Source: Kutzneria sp. 744 (lineage in GTDB: Bacteria > Actinomycetota > Actinomycetes > Mycobacteriales > Pseudonocardiaceae). From it: 64,000 nucleotides of DNA. The stretch is from NCBI RefSeq assembly GCF_000568255.1, contig NZ_KK037166.1:623205-687204 (forward strand), written 5' to 3'. Positions 16,271 through 24,339 of the stretch are shown here, piece after piece. The translations under genes and the position numbers were made by a program. How positions within the stretch are numbered: position 1 is the stretch's first letter; every line of letters begins with the position of its first letter. Under the pieces are notes generated by a model. The model saw only the letters and a list, made by a program, of their open reading frames with translations. It searched no databases and had not been told where the DNA came from.

Positions 16271-16944
16271 CGAGCCGTCGTCCGCAGCTCGCTGAACGAG
16301 TAGGGCGGCCAGGGACCGGTGATCTCGACCGGACCGTCGATCCGGTCGGCCTCGGCGAGGAACTCGTCCTCGCCGGACAACGGCACGAGGTAGACGGCGT
16401 CGAGTCCGAACTCCGCGGTGGACCGGCGGATCGTGCTCCGACCGGCGTGGCGCGCGAGTCGTTCGTGCAGCTGCTCGCCGCCGCTGCGTTCGCGACGGCG
16501 CAGCGCCAGGTAATCGGTGCCGCTGAGCCCGTCCGGTGGCACCGCCTTCGGCCGCCGCACCCGCACGCCCCATTCGCGGTGGCCGGCGAGCGCGTCAAGA
16601 GCGGTGACGGCCTCGTCGTAAGCGTCCCTGAGCAGTTGGCGCGCCGCATCGTCATCAGTGAACATCGTGGCGAAACGGAACGGCAACACGCTGGTGCCTT
16701 CGAATAATTCGACAATCACGCCGTGGTGCCGGCGCACGAGCGGCAACATCGCCGGATCGGTGAATTCGGCCGGATCGACATCGGCGACGACCAGTGCGAT
16801 GTTCCGGTACGTCAACGCGCGAACCGGCGCCGCCGGAACGGCGGTCGGCCAGCGGGTGATGGTATACGCGTAAACCGCAGTCTCAGGGTTTTGGCTCGCC
16901 CTCGCCCGCGAGTTGGCGACGGCCGGGTGAGAAGAAGGGATCAT
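16267..16944 (-). CDS. gvpL: Gas vesicle protein GvpL/GvpF (second copy)
   Basis: This 225-residue protein is a GvpL/F member. It shows VYAYTITRW at the N-terminus, then VLPFRFATMFTDDDAARQLLRDAYD and the terminal GPWPPYSFSEL, paralleling the other copy at 14915. The start is uncertain: ATG 16944 overlaps gvpJ by 62 bp and no internal start with a good ribosome site was seen. Two F/L paralogues are usual in gvp clusters. Confidence 0.85.
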   Translation of the reverse strand: MIPSSHPAVANSRARASQNPETAVYAYTITRWPTAVPAAPVRALTYRNIALVVADVDPAEFTDPAMLPLVRRHHGVIVELFEGTSVLPFRFATMFTDDDAARQLLRDAYDEAVTALDALAGHREWGVRVRRPKAVPPDGLSGTDYLALRRRERSGGEQLHERLARHAGRSTIRRSTAEFGLDAVYLVPLSGEDEFLAEADRIDGPVEITGPWPPYSFSELRTTAR

Positions 16945-17137
16945 TGGTCCACCAGTCCATGCCCATTTCCTGTGCGGTCTGAGCGGACGCCACGAACAGG
17001 CGCACCCGCAGCGTCAGCAGTTCGACGTCGACGACGCTCACCGAGATGTCGCCGACGATCACGATGCCCTTGTCCAGCACCCGTTCCAGCACGTCGGCGA
17101 GGGAGCCGCCGGATCTGGTCGCCAGCTCGTCGGTCAC
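16883..17137 (-). CDS. gvpJ: GvpA-family minor protein, GvpJ-like
   Basis: This is an 84-residue protein. The core [20 protein letters not shown] / SVSVVDVELLTLRVRLFVASAQTAQEMGMDWW matches GvpJ, where the conserved GxDWW follows the rib domain. A 25-residue charged tail follows. The GTG start at 17137 overlaps the gvpO stop (GTGA). GvpJ-type proteins cap or nucleate the vesicle. Confidence 0.8.
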   Translation of the reverse strand: MTDELATRSGGSLADVLERVLDKGIVIVGDISVSVVDVELLTLRVRLFVASAQTAQEMGMDWWTNDPFFSPGRRQLAGEGEPKP

Positions 17138-17409
17138 CCGTCGGTCGCCCCTCTCGTGTACCGCCGCAGCCGCTCGAAGCCGCACAGGCCGCCGTCCGCG
17201 TCGACGTCGACGCGATAGGTCGCCACCACGCTGGTCGACGCGGGAATTCTGACCAATTCGACGACGTCGAACAGGACCGACCACCCGCCTTCGGGGCGCG
17301 CCTTGATTCCGGTGGCCGTGCAGTTGTCATGGCCGGTCATCGTGTGGAATTGACTTCGGGCGGACTCCATGGCGGCCGCCGCCGTGTTCGGCGGCTGTTG
17401 CTCCGACAA
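17134..17409 (-). CDS. gvpO: Gas vesicle protein GvpO
   Basis: This is a 91-residue protein matching GvpO: GWSVLFDVVELVRIPASTSVVATYRVDVDADGGLCGFERLRRYTR is the diagnostic stretch. It is the first gene of the operon. The start appears to be TTG 17409, with AGGTGAAGG just upstream; the in-frame ATG at codon 14 is an alternative. Actinomycete gvp clusters usually begin with gvpO. Confidence 0.85.
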   Translation of the reverse strand: MSEQQPPNTAAAAMESARSQFHTMTGHDNCTATGIKARPEGGWSVLFDVVELVRIPASTSVVATYRVDVDADGGLCGFERLRRYTRGATDG

Positions 17410-17667
17410 CGGCCTTCACCTGCCCCGTTCATCGAGTTGACCATATCGTCATTCCCGCGCGGCAGGCTCCGTAATTTCATGTCGAGCGAATGCAGCAGAC
17501 ATGGACTGCCGTTCGGCGGTCCCGGAATGCGAGGTTCACCCACATCGCTCCCCCGGGTGAGAACCTGCCGACGTCCAGCTGGCCAGTGGCGATCATCCGC
17601 AGCAGGGTCGGCGTGGAGTTCGTGTCGACCAGGCCGGTGGTGATGGGAGCGGCATCGCGGCGCGGGG

Positions 17668-18537
17668 TCATGTGCCCGATTGGGACGCCGCGGCGTGCGA
17701 GCTGAGCTGGGCAAGGGACAGCGGATGGCGTGGCGGTCGCTCGATCACGATCTGCCGGGTGCACGCGAGGTGGCTGTCGACGTGCAGCAGTTCGCCAGGG
17801 CGTAGGGCCTGCCAGCCCGGGTCCTCGTCCATCCGCTCGCTGGCCACCACCACGGCGGGGTGGCTGGACAGGTCGCCGGAGCGGGCGCGGATCCGCCCTG
17901 CGGCGCTGGCATGCTCCAGGTGTCGGCGGCCGTGCGGGCCGCCGGCCGGGCGCTGGAGCACGAACAGGTCGTGCGTGTCGGGGTAGCGCAGCGCCCACAG
18001 CTCGGTCGGGGTGGTCAGGATGAGGTTGATGGCGTACACGGGCAGGGTGTCGGCCACCCACCGGGCCGCGGTGGCGATCGCGGCGCCGACGTCGCCGCCG
18101 TTGGCGTCGATGTGCTTGGTGATGAGGGCGAAGAACCGTTCCGAGTCGGTGTCGCCGGCCACCAGGCAGCGGTGGTCGCCGAGTTCGGCCTCCAGGGCCG
18201 GGAGATCGTCGATGACGCCGTTGTGGGCGAACAGCCGCCCCTGCTGCTCGAACGGGTGGGTGTTGCGTGGATCCACGCCGCCGGTGGAGGCGTAGCGGAT
18301 GTGCGCGAGGAAGGTCGTCGACTCACGTTGCCGCGCCGCTTGGGCGAACTGCTGGTCCTGATACGCGGCCAGCGGCTGCTTGTCCACCTCCGGGGCGCCG
18401 TCCTCGGCGAAGATGCCGAGTCCGGTTCCGTCGGGCTCGCGCCGGCTCTGCTGGGCCAGGCTGTCCGGGGCTTCCAGTAGCCAGAACGTGGCCCGCACGC
18501 GCCGCGGGGCGGCCGACAAACCGAACAATCGACACAT
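17668..18537 (-). CDS. Class II glutamine amidotransferase (YafJ/EgtC-like)
   Basis: This is a 289-residue Ntn-type glutamine amidotransferase: nucleophile Cys2 (MCRLFGLS), FLAHIRYAST (73-83), THPFEQQGRLFAHNG (about 93-107) and GDTDSERFF are the glutaminase site motifs. It lacks a fused synthetase, so the acceptor is unknown; relatives include EgtC (gamma-glutamyl hydrolase of ergothioneine synthesis) and stand-alone YafJ proteins. ATG 18537 has GGAGGG 9 bases upstream. It is transcribed toward gvpO but is separated from it by 258 bp. Confidence 0.85.
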   Translation of the reverse strand: MCRLFGLSAAPRRVRATFWLLEAPDSLAQQSRREPDGTGLGIFAEDGAPEVDKQPLAAYQDQQFAQAARQRESTTFLAHIRYASTGGVDPRNTHPFEQQGRLFAHNGVIDDLPALEAELGDHRCLVAGDTDSERFFALITKHIDANGGDVGAAIATAARWVADTLPVYAINLILTTPTELWALRYPDTHDLFVLQRPAGGPHGRRHLEHASAAGRIRARSGDLSSHPAVVVASERMDEDPGWQALRPGELLHVDSHLACTRQIVIERPPRHPLSLAQLSSHAAASQSGT

Positions 18538-18609
18538 CGCGAGTTTCCCTCCGGCGCTCCCTGCTGGGTGAGGGTTGCCCGCGTGCCCCGGGCGACAAAC
18601 GTCTGCGTC

Positions 18610-18843
18610 TCAGCGCGTACGACGGCGCGGCGTCTCACGACTCGGCTGGTGGCGCAGGAGGTCGCCAGGTTGGCATTCGAGCACCTCGCAGAGCCGCGAC
18701 AAGGTGGAGAAGCGGATGGCCTTCGCACGGCCGTTCTTGAGCACCGACAGGTTCACCACGGTGATGCCGACCTCGTTGGCGAGCTGGCTCAACGTCATCC
18801 CGCGCGCCGCCAGCAGTTCGTCCAGGTGCACGGAGATGGACAT
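18610..18843 (-). CDS. Small XRE-family helix-turn-helix regulator
   Basis: This 77-residue protein is essentially one Cro/C1 domain (LDELLAARGMTLSQLANEVGITVVNLSVLKNGRAKAIRFSTLSRLCEVL), the size and type found beside DUF2975 membrane proteins. The ATG at 18843 overlaps the DUF2975 gene's TGA (ATGA). The pair probably forms a membrane-signal/repressor unit that binds the repeats at 19426-19470. Confidence 0.85.
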   Translation of the reverse strand: MSISVHLDELLAARGMTLSQLANEVGITVVNLSVLKNGRAKAIRFSTLSRLCEVLECQPGDLLRHQPSRETPRRRTR

Positions 18844-19406
18844 CAGACGGTGCCTTCGAGATCCTCGCGCATACCGACGCCGATACGCAGGATGTGAGCG
18901 AATGTCAGCGCGGCGACGCCGGCGACCACGGACCAGTCCGGGAAGTCCGAGAGCCAACGGTCGATCCAGTTCGACGTGGCCGCGTCCGGCACCAGGCTGC
19001 CCATCAGGCTCGTGCGGGCCAGGGCCTCCAGCGCGCTGCTGACCGGACCGCCGATCAAGGTGAACCAGCCGAATGCGGCCAGACGGCCGGGTACCGCACC
19101 GGCGTAGGGGCCGTCCTGTGCCGCGGTCCGCAGGAAGCGCAGCAGCAGCCACAGCGCGCCAAGGCTGAACAGCAGGCTCGGAAGCTGGTCTCCGGCATCG
19201 GCCAGCCGCTGGATCAGGCTCGGGTGATCCGTGCAAGCCAACCGGGCGCCAGTGTCCACACAGGCCGGTCCGGCGGTGGTTGTGGGCAGCCAGCCGAACT
19301 CGCCCGCGGCTGCGATGACGACGACCAGCGCGGTCAGCCCGGCCAGCCAGGTCAGGATCCGGGTAACGGCGGCCAGAACCGGCAACAGACCCCGTTTCGT
19401 CGGCAT
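18843..19406 (-). CDS. DUF2975 membrane protein
   Basis: This is a 187-residue protein with four predicted membrane segments (about 12-35, 75-95, 105-125, 160-180) and an extracytoplasmic loop containing two cysteines (GPACVDTGARLACTD). DUF2975 proteins are almost always co-encoded with a small XRE regulator, as here. The ATG has GAGGAG nine bases upstream. The function is unknown; the pairing suggests sensing of a membrane or envelope state. Confidence 0.8.
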   Translation of the reverse strand: MPTKRGLLPVLAAVTRILTWLAGLTALVVVIAAAGEFGWLPTTTAGPACVDTGARLACTDHPSLIQRLADAGDQLPSLLFSLGALWLLLRFLRTAAQDGPYAGAVPGRLAAFGWFTLIGGPVSSALEALARTSLMGSLVPDAATSNWIDRWLSDFPDWSVVAGVAALTFAHILRIGVGMREDLEGTV

Positions 19407-19425
19407 CGACGACTCCTCACGTCAC

Positions 19426-19470
19426 ATCGACTGTCGATAGTATCGAATAACGATAGCATCGAGTTTCGAT
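19426..19470. promoter_or_regulatory. Complex operator with ATCGA/TCGAT repeats
   Basis: Four short inverted repeats stand symmetrically: ATCGACTGTCGAT (19426-19438), CGATAGTATCG (19435-19445), CGATAGCATCG (19451-19461) and ATCGAGTTTCGAT (19458-19470), around an AT-rich centre (AATAA). It lies 20-65 bp upstream of the DUF2975 start, where the XRE repressor would bind its own promoter. Confidence 0.6.
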
Positions 19471-19495
19471 ATGGGCACCGCCGTCCCATGACCCC

Positions 19496-21334
19496 TCAGC
19501 TCGTCGCCGCGTAGGCGTCGGCCTGGATGCCGTACAGGTCGGCGTACCGGCCGCCGAGGGCGATGAGCTCGTCGTGCGGCCCGGCTTCGACGAGCCTGCC
19601 CTTGTCGAGGACGAGGATCAGGTCCGCGCCGGTCACCGTCGAGAAGCGATGCGAGACGATGACGCTGACCGCTCCGGTCCGCGCGCCGAGTTCACGAGCG
19701 CGGGCCATGTGGCGCTGGAAGATCTCCTGCTCACTCGGCGCGTCCAGGGACGCGGTCGGCTCGTCGAGGATGAACAGCAGCGGCTCGGGACGCATCGAGG
19801 CCCGCGCCAGCGCGGTTTTCTGCCACTGGCCCTCGGACAGCTCCAAGCCGCCCACGTCGCGTCCCAGCAGAGTGTCGTGACCGTCCGGGAGGCGGCGCAG
19901 GACACGGTCCGCGTCGGCCTCCCGCACCGCCGCCGCCACGCGTTCGCGGTCGTCCAGGTGCGGCAGGTCGCCGAGGCCGACGTTCTGCCCGAAGGTCGTG
20001 GCGAAGCGGCCGAAGTCCTGGAAGGCGGCGCTGATGCGGGCGCGCCAGGCCCTGGTCTCGAGGTCGGCGAGATCGACCCCGTCGACGGTGACCCGACCGG
20101 AGTCGGGCCGGTAGAACTTGGCCAGCACCTTCACCAGCGTCGTCTTGCCCGAGCCGTACTCGCCGACGACGGCGACGACCGAGCCGGCGGGCAGGTGCAC
20201 GCTGATGCCGTCGAGGGCTCGCCGGTCGGTGCCGGCGTAGGTGTGTCCGACGTCGTGGAAGGTGATGCCCTCGGTGAGAACCGGTGGTGCGACGAGGGTT
20301 CCCGTCCGGTGGGCCCGATCCGCGGCGAGGTGGTCGCGCATCCAGAACAGCGGTTCGACGAATCGAGACACCTGGGCGACGCTCGCGGTCCTCGTGACGG
20401 CGCCGTGCAGGGTGTTGCGGAGGGTGGCCGCGACGGTCACCGCCATGACGAGGTCGCCGACGGTGCCGGCGCCGTTGGCGGTCCCGTCGACGACGACCGC
20501 GAGGCCGGCGGCGAAGCCGGCGGTGAACACGAGCCAGCCGCCGAACTTCCAGGCCGCGCCGACCGCCGAGGCTCGGGCGCGGCCGTTCATCGTCTGCTGC
20601 CAGGCCTGCGCCTGCAGGCGGACGATCTCGGCGGCGGACCCGGCCACGCGGATCTCCTTGCCGGCGGCGGGTGTGGTGGACAGCTCGAACAGGTGCTGCT
20701 GGAGGCGGAACGTCTCGGCCGTGGCGAGTTCGGCCTCGGTCACTGCCCGGCTGCCGCGCCGGTCGCACCACAGCGGAACCGCGGCGACAGCGAGCAGGAG
20801 CAGCAGCCAGGGGCTGACCGTGCCCAGGAGCAGCAGCGTCACCCCGAGCTGCGCGAGGGCGAAGACCGCGCCGACCGAGGACCAGAACCCAGCCATGATC
20901 ATCCACGGGGACCGGCGGACGATCGTGACTCGGTCGAGGACGTCGCTGCGTTCGAGGTGGTCGAGGGTCTCGATCGCCGCGAGGTCGCTGAGGACGCGTG
21001 GGAGCAGGCCGAGGATCGCGGGCTGGTCGATGAGCGGGATCGGGGTCGCGACCAGGTCGGCGAGGACGACGTTGACGGCGTAGGCGAGGGCGGCGAGCAC
21101 CGCGGCCAGGGCGGCCGAGCCCGCGTCGCCGTGGATCGTCGCGTCGATGGTCCATCGCAGGGCCAGTGCGGTGCCCGCGACGCCGCCGAGCACGACGATG
21201 TTGGCCGCGAAGTAGAAGACGACCATGCCGGGCATGCGCTGCCAGGCCAGGCCGAACAGTTCCCGCCAGAGCGCGGCCCAGCGCCACATCGGGTAGCGCG
21301 TGGTCGGGATCGAGGGTCCCGTGATGTCAGCCAT
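19496..21334 (-). CDS. ABC transporter, fused permease-ATPase (exporter half 2)
   Basis: This is a 612-residue type IV ABC exporter half. The transmembrane domain spans about 15-330 and the nucleotide-binding domain about 370-600, with Walker A GEYGSGKTT, signature LSEGQWQK (a Ser-Glu-Gly-Gln variant), Walker B LLFILDEPTAS and H-switch SHRFST. ATG 21334 lies inside the preceding ABC gene (8-bp overlap). It is likely the partner of the adjacent protein in a heterodimer. The substrate is unknown; a peptide or a natural product is common for this class. Confidence 0.9.
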   Translation of the reverse strand: MADITGPSIPTTRYPMWRWAALWRELFGLAWQRMPGMVVFYFAANIVVLGGVAGTALALRWTIDATIHGDAGSAALAAVLAALAYAVNVVLADLVATPIPLIDQPAILGLLPRVLSDLAAIETLDHLERSDVLDRVTIVRRSPWMIMAGFWSSVGAVFALAQLGVTLLLLGTVSPWLLLLLAVAAVPLWCDRRGSRAVTEAELATAETFRLQQHLFELSTTPAAGKEIRVAGSAAEIVRLQAQAWQQTMNGRARASAVGAAWKFGGWLVFTAGFAAGLAVVVDGTANGAGTVGDLVMAVTVAATLRNTLHGAVTRTASVAQVSRFVEPLFWMRDHLAADRAHRTGTLVAPPVLTEGITFHDVGHTYAGTDRRALDGISVHLPAGSVVAVVGEYGSGKTTLVKVLAKFYRPDSGRVTVDGVDLADLETRAWRARISAAFQDFGRFATTFGQNVGLGDLPHLDDRERVAAAVREADADRVLRRLPDGHDTLLGRDVGGLELSEGQWQKTALARASMRPEPLLFILDEPTASLDAPSEQEIFQRHMARARELGARTGAVSVIVSHRFSTVTGADLILVLDKGRLVEAGPHDELIALGGRYADLYGIQADAYAATS

Positions 21335-23189
21335 GAGTAGTCGCCTCCTCGGAGTCCGCGTCGGCTCCGCTCACGTCGTCGTAGCCGCGCTGGAAGCGCT
21401 CGGCCTGGATCGCGAACATCGCGGCGTAGGCGCCGCCGGCCGCGACGAGCTCGTCATGGGTGCCTGACTCGGCGATGCGTCCGTTCTCGAGCAGGACGAT
21501 GCGATCGGCCTGGCGCACCGTGGACAGGCGGTGCGAGATGAGCACCACGCTGGTCTCGCCGCGGCGCGCCGCAAGGCGGTCGAAGACCTCGAACTCGGTG
21601 CGGACGTCGAGGTGCGCGGTCGGCTCGTCGAGTACCAGCAGTCGCGCGCCGGTGCGGACCGCGTAGAGCGCCCGCGCCAGCACCACCTGCTGCCACTGGC
21701 CGCCGGACAGGTCGACGCCGCCGGTCCGCGTCCGGGACAGCGGCGTGTCCCAGCCGTCCGGGAGACGGTCGAGGACGTCGCCGAGCCCGGCGTCCCGCGC
21801 GGCGGCTTCGAGGGCGTCATAGTCGAGCGGCACGTCGCCGCAGCCGAGCGCGACGTTCTGGGCGACGGTGAGGTGATAGCGGACGAAGTCCTGGAACACG
21901 ACGGATATGCGCTGCCGCCACCGCTCGGCGCCGAGCTGCCGGATGTCGACGCCGTCGGCGGTGACGCGGCCGGCGGTCGGTTCGTAGAGGCCGGACAGGA
22001 GCTTGATCAGCGTGGACTTCCCGGCGCCGTTGAGGCCGACGACCGCGAGCAGCTCGTTCGGGCGGATCTCGAGGTCGAGGTGGTCGATGACCCGGCGCTT
22101 CGTGCCCGGGTAGGTGAAACAGACGTCGTCGAAGCGGACGACGGTGGCGCGGCCGGTCGTCGGCTCGGCTGACGCACGGGCCTCGTCGGGCTCGTCTCGC
22201 CGCAGCGCCTCCCTCACCTCGTCGTAGGCGTCCAGCGTCTCCAGCGCGGCGCTCATGTTGCGGGCGTCCTCGCCGAGTCCGAACGCCTGGAACAGCGACC
22301 AGCCGGTCGCCAGCACCGCGGTCTCGACGGCGACGGTCGCGTCTCCGTGTGCCGTGCCGCCGGCCACTGCCGCGTACACGCCGGCCAAGGGGACGGCGAT
22401 CAACAGGAAGCGTCGTAGGTCCGCACGCCAGGCCTTCGCGCCGAGACGCCACACGGGTTCCAACAGCCCTCGCAGATGGCGCCTGATCTGCGCGACGGTC
22501 CATTCTTCGAGGCCGAACAGGCGGATGTCCTTGCCCTCGCCGGTCGAGGCCAGGGCGTCCTCCCACGCGGCGCCGTGCACACCTTGCGGGATTCCGGATC
22601 GCCAGGCCTCGACGAACCGTCCATGCATCCTGTTGCCGAGAAAGCCGTTCAGGGCGGCGGGGACGAGCAGCGCGGGCACGAGCCACCACGCGTAACCGGC
22701 CAGCACGCCACACGACGCGGCCGCGCCGACCAGCCCGATGAGCCAGTGGAGCTGCCCGACCGCGCCGTCGCCGGGCGTCCGCTCGGTCCAGTTGCGCGGA
22801 TCGGCTCGCGCGATCCTGATGAGCTGCTGAACGCGCGGACTCTCCAGCCGGTCGACGGTCGGACCGCCCGCCGCCAACCGCGCGAGATCGGTGCGGTGCG
22901 CACCGTCGATCCGGGCCTTGGCCATGAACTCCAGCGGCACGGTGACGGCCTCGGCGGCATGGCCGGCCACCATGACGACGGCGAACAGGAGCAGCGGCAC
23001 GGTGGCCGCGGCGAGCAGACCCGAGGGCGCGTGGCCGCTGATCCTGGAGACGAGGAACGCGGTGGCGATCGCGGTCGCCGCCGGGATCAGGGCGTTGAGG
23101 ACGGTGACGGCGCAGAGGGCCGCGATGAGCGGTGGTCGGGCGGCGCGCAGGGCGCGGAGCAGGCGGATGCGGCGGGCACGGACGGGCAA
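21327..23189 (-). CDS. ABC transporter, fused permease-ATPase (exporter half 1)
   Basis: This is a 620-residue ABC exporter half with six membrane segments in the first 320 residues and an ATPase with Walker A GLNGAGKST, LSGGQWQQ, Walker B LLVLDEPTAH and SHRLST. Both halves have intact Walker motifs, but the signature differs (LSGGQ here, LSEGQ in the partner), consistent with a heterodimeric exporter. The start appears to be TTG 23189 with AGGA upstream. Operator-like repeats lie just upstream (23201-23261). Confidence 0.9.
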   Translation of the reverse strand: MPVRARRIRLLRALRAARPPLIAALCAVTVLNALIPAATAIATAFLVSRISGHAPSGLLAAATVPLLLFAVVMVAGHAAEAVTVPLEFMAKARIDGAHRTDLARLAAGGPTVDRLESPRVQQLIRIARADPRNWTERTPGDGAVGQLHWLIGLVGAAASCGVLAGYAWWLVPALLVPAALNGFLGNRMHGRFVEAWRSGIPQGVHGAAWEDALASTGEGKDIRLFGLEEWTVAQIRRHLRGLLEPVWRLGAKAWRADLRRFLLIAVPLAGVYAAVAGGTAHGDATVAVETAVLATGWSLFQAFGLGEDARNMSAALETLDAYDEVREALRRDEPDEARASAEPTTGRATVVRFDDVCFTYPGTKRRVIDHLDLEIRPNELLAVVGLNGAGKSTLIKLLSGLYEPTAGRVTADGVDIRQLGAERWRQRISVVFQDFVRYHLTVAQNVALGCGDVPLDYDALEAAARDAGLGDVLDRLPDGWDTPLSRTRTGGVDLSGGQWQQVVLARALYAVRTGARLLVLDEPTAHLDVRTEFEVFDRLAARRGETSVVLISHRLSTVRQADRIVLLENGRIAESGTHDELVAAGGAYAAMFAIQAERFQRGYDDVSGADADSEEATTHG

Positions 23190-23200
23190 GGGGAGTTCCT

Positions 23201-23261
23201 ATCGAAGCACTTCGATCGCGAGGTCAGGACGGACCGAGGCTTGCATCGAAGGAAATCGAAG
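23201..23261. promoter_or_regulatory. ATCGAAG heptamer operator array before the ABC exporter
   Basis: ATCGAAGCACTTCGAT (23201-23216) is a perfect inverted repeat with 7-base arms. Two further direct copies of ATCGAAG lie at 23245-23251 and 23255-23261. The array sits at the exporter promoter, 12-70 bp from its TTG start, between the exporter and the PaaX-family gene. Confidence 0.55.
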
Positions 23262-23321
23262 AGCAACGGCTTTTTCGCGCCGAGACCACGGGAGTCCCGT
23301 CCCACGTCCGGCCCGGCGCCA

Positions 23322-24152
23322 TCATTCGTCCACCACTGCCGTGAGTATCGCTCGGGCCAGGCTGTCGGCCGGACCCGCCCACTGCTGGCGCAGGGTGCGG
23401 AACACAGCCGCGGCACGCACTCCCGGCCAGTCCGCCGGCAGCAGAGCCGCTGGCAGCACCGGATCGCGGCGGATCAGCAGCAACCACTCCGCGCCCAGCC
23501 GGACCCGCCGGGACAGCTCGTCGAACTCCTCGGCAGCCGTGTCGGTCCACCGCCGGCGGAACCGGTCGTATCCGGCGGCGATCTCGGGCAGGTCCCAGGC
23601 TTCGCGGGCGATGCGGGCCGGATCGGTCCACATGAACGCCTCCGCCCGGAACACCTCGGTGTGCGCCAAGAGGTCGAGCTCGGCCAGCGCCACCGAGATG
23701 TCCTCGGCCGAGGGCGAGACCCACAGGCCGCTGCGCAACGGTCCGAAGCCGAACCAGCCCAGCCGGGTCCGCAGGGCATGCCGATCGGCGCGGCGGCTTT
23801 CCGGCAGCGAGAACGTGAGCAGGGTCCACCGGCCGTCCCAGTGCCGCTCGACGATGTCGCCGTCGAGCTTGCGCTGCCCGTCGCGCAGCACCGCGGCGCC
23901 GTGCGCAGTGAGGCCGAGAAATGCTTGGCGGCCTTGACGAATCGTCCGAAGCAGGCCACGGCGGCTCATCCGACTCAGCGTCGCCCGGGTCGCGCGTTCG
24001 CTCACACCGAGGCGCCCGAGCACGGCGATGACACCGCCGGTCGACACGGCGATGCCGCGATCCAGCACGTAGTCCCCGAACAAGGTGAGCAGCAGTGCCT
24101 CCGGCCGCACGGCCGCGCCGCCGGAAGGAGCAACGGCCGCCACCATCGCCAC
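23322..24152 (-). CDS. PaaX-family transcriptional regulator
   Basis: This is a 276-residue protein with the PaaX N-terminal winged helix (LFGDYVLDRGIAVSTGGVIAVLGRLGVSERATRATLSRMSRRGLL, about 24-70) and the C-terminal PaaX domain (SESRRADRHALRTRLGWFGFGPLRSGLWVSP and later FRRRWTD). PaaX represses phenylacetate degradation in E. coli; no paa genes are in this window, so here it probably controls another set. The co-oriented ABC exporter with the heptamer array is the nearest target. ATG 24152; an ATG three codons in is an alternative. Confidence 0.85.
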   Translation of the reverse strand: MAMVAAVAPSGGAAVRPEALLLTLFGDYVLDRGIAVSTGGVIAVLGRLGVSERATRATLSRMSRRGLLRTIRQGRQAFLGLTAHGAAVLRDGQRKLDGDIVERHWDGRWTLLTFSLPESRRADRHALRTRLGWFGFGPLRSGLWVSPSAEDISVALAELDLLAHTEVFRAEAFMWTDPARIAREAWDLPEIAAGYDRFRRRWTDTAAEEFDELSRRVRLGAEWLLLIRRDPVLPAALLPADWPGVRAAAVFRTLRQQWAGPADSLARAILTAVVDE

Positions 24153-24205
24153 TCCTCTCGCCTGCCGTTCGCCGCGGGCTGGCGATCATCACCCGGCCGG
24201 GCAAT

Positions 24206-24214
24206 GAAAGTTAC
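24206..24214. promoter_or_regulatory. Weak GAAASTTTC-like site upstream of the CE1 esterase
   Basis: GAAAGTTAC is one mismatch from the GAAASTTTC boxes found before three other cell-wall-enzyme pairs in this island. It lies about 130 bp before ATG 24340. It may be a degenerate member of the same operator class. Confidence 0.25.
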
Positions 24215-24339
24215 CGCGCACGATCGGCGAAGTACCAGGGAAATGCCGGCGGCACAGCGGCAACGTTCGGCACTTCGTTGACGGCCGTCACCGTCGTGCC
24301 TAACGTCCCCGGCGACGAGTCCCCGACGGAGGGCCCACG

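Noticed and set aside
14915-17409. Gas vesicle operon as evidence of an aquatic organism
   Set aside because: gvp clusters are widespread in soil actinomycetes that do not form visible vesicles, so no habitat inference is drawn.
23322-24152. PaaX as evidence of a phenylacetate degradation locus here
   Set aside because: No paaA-K or phenylacetyl-CoA genes occur in the window; the family is used for other regulons too.
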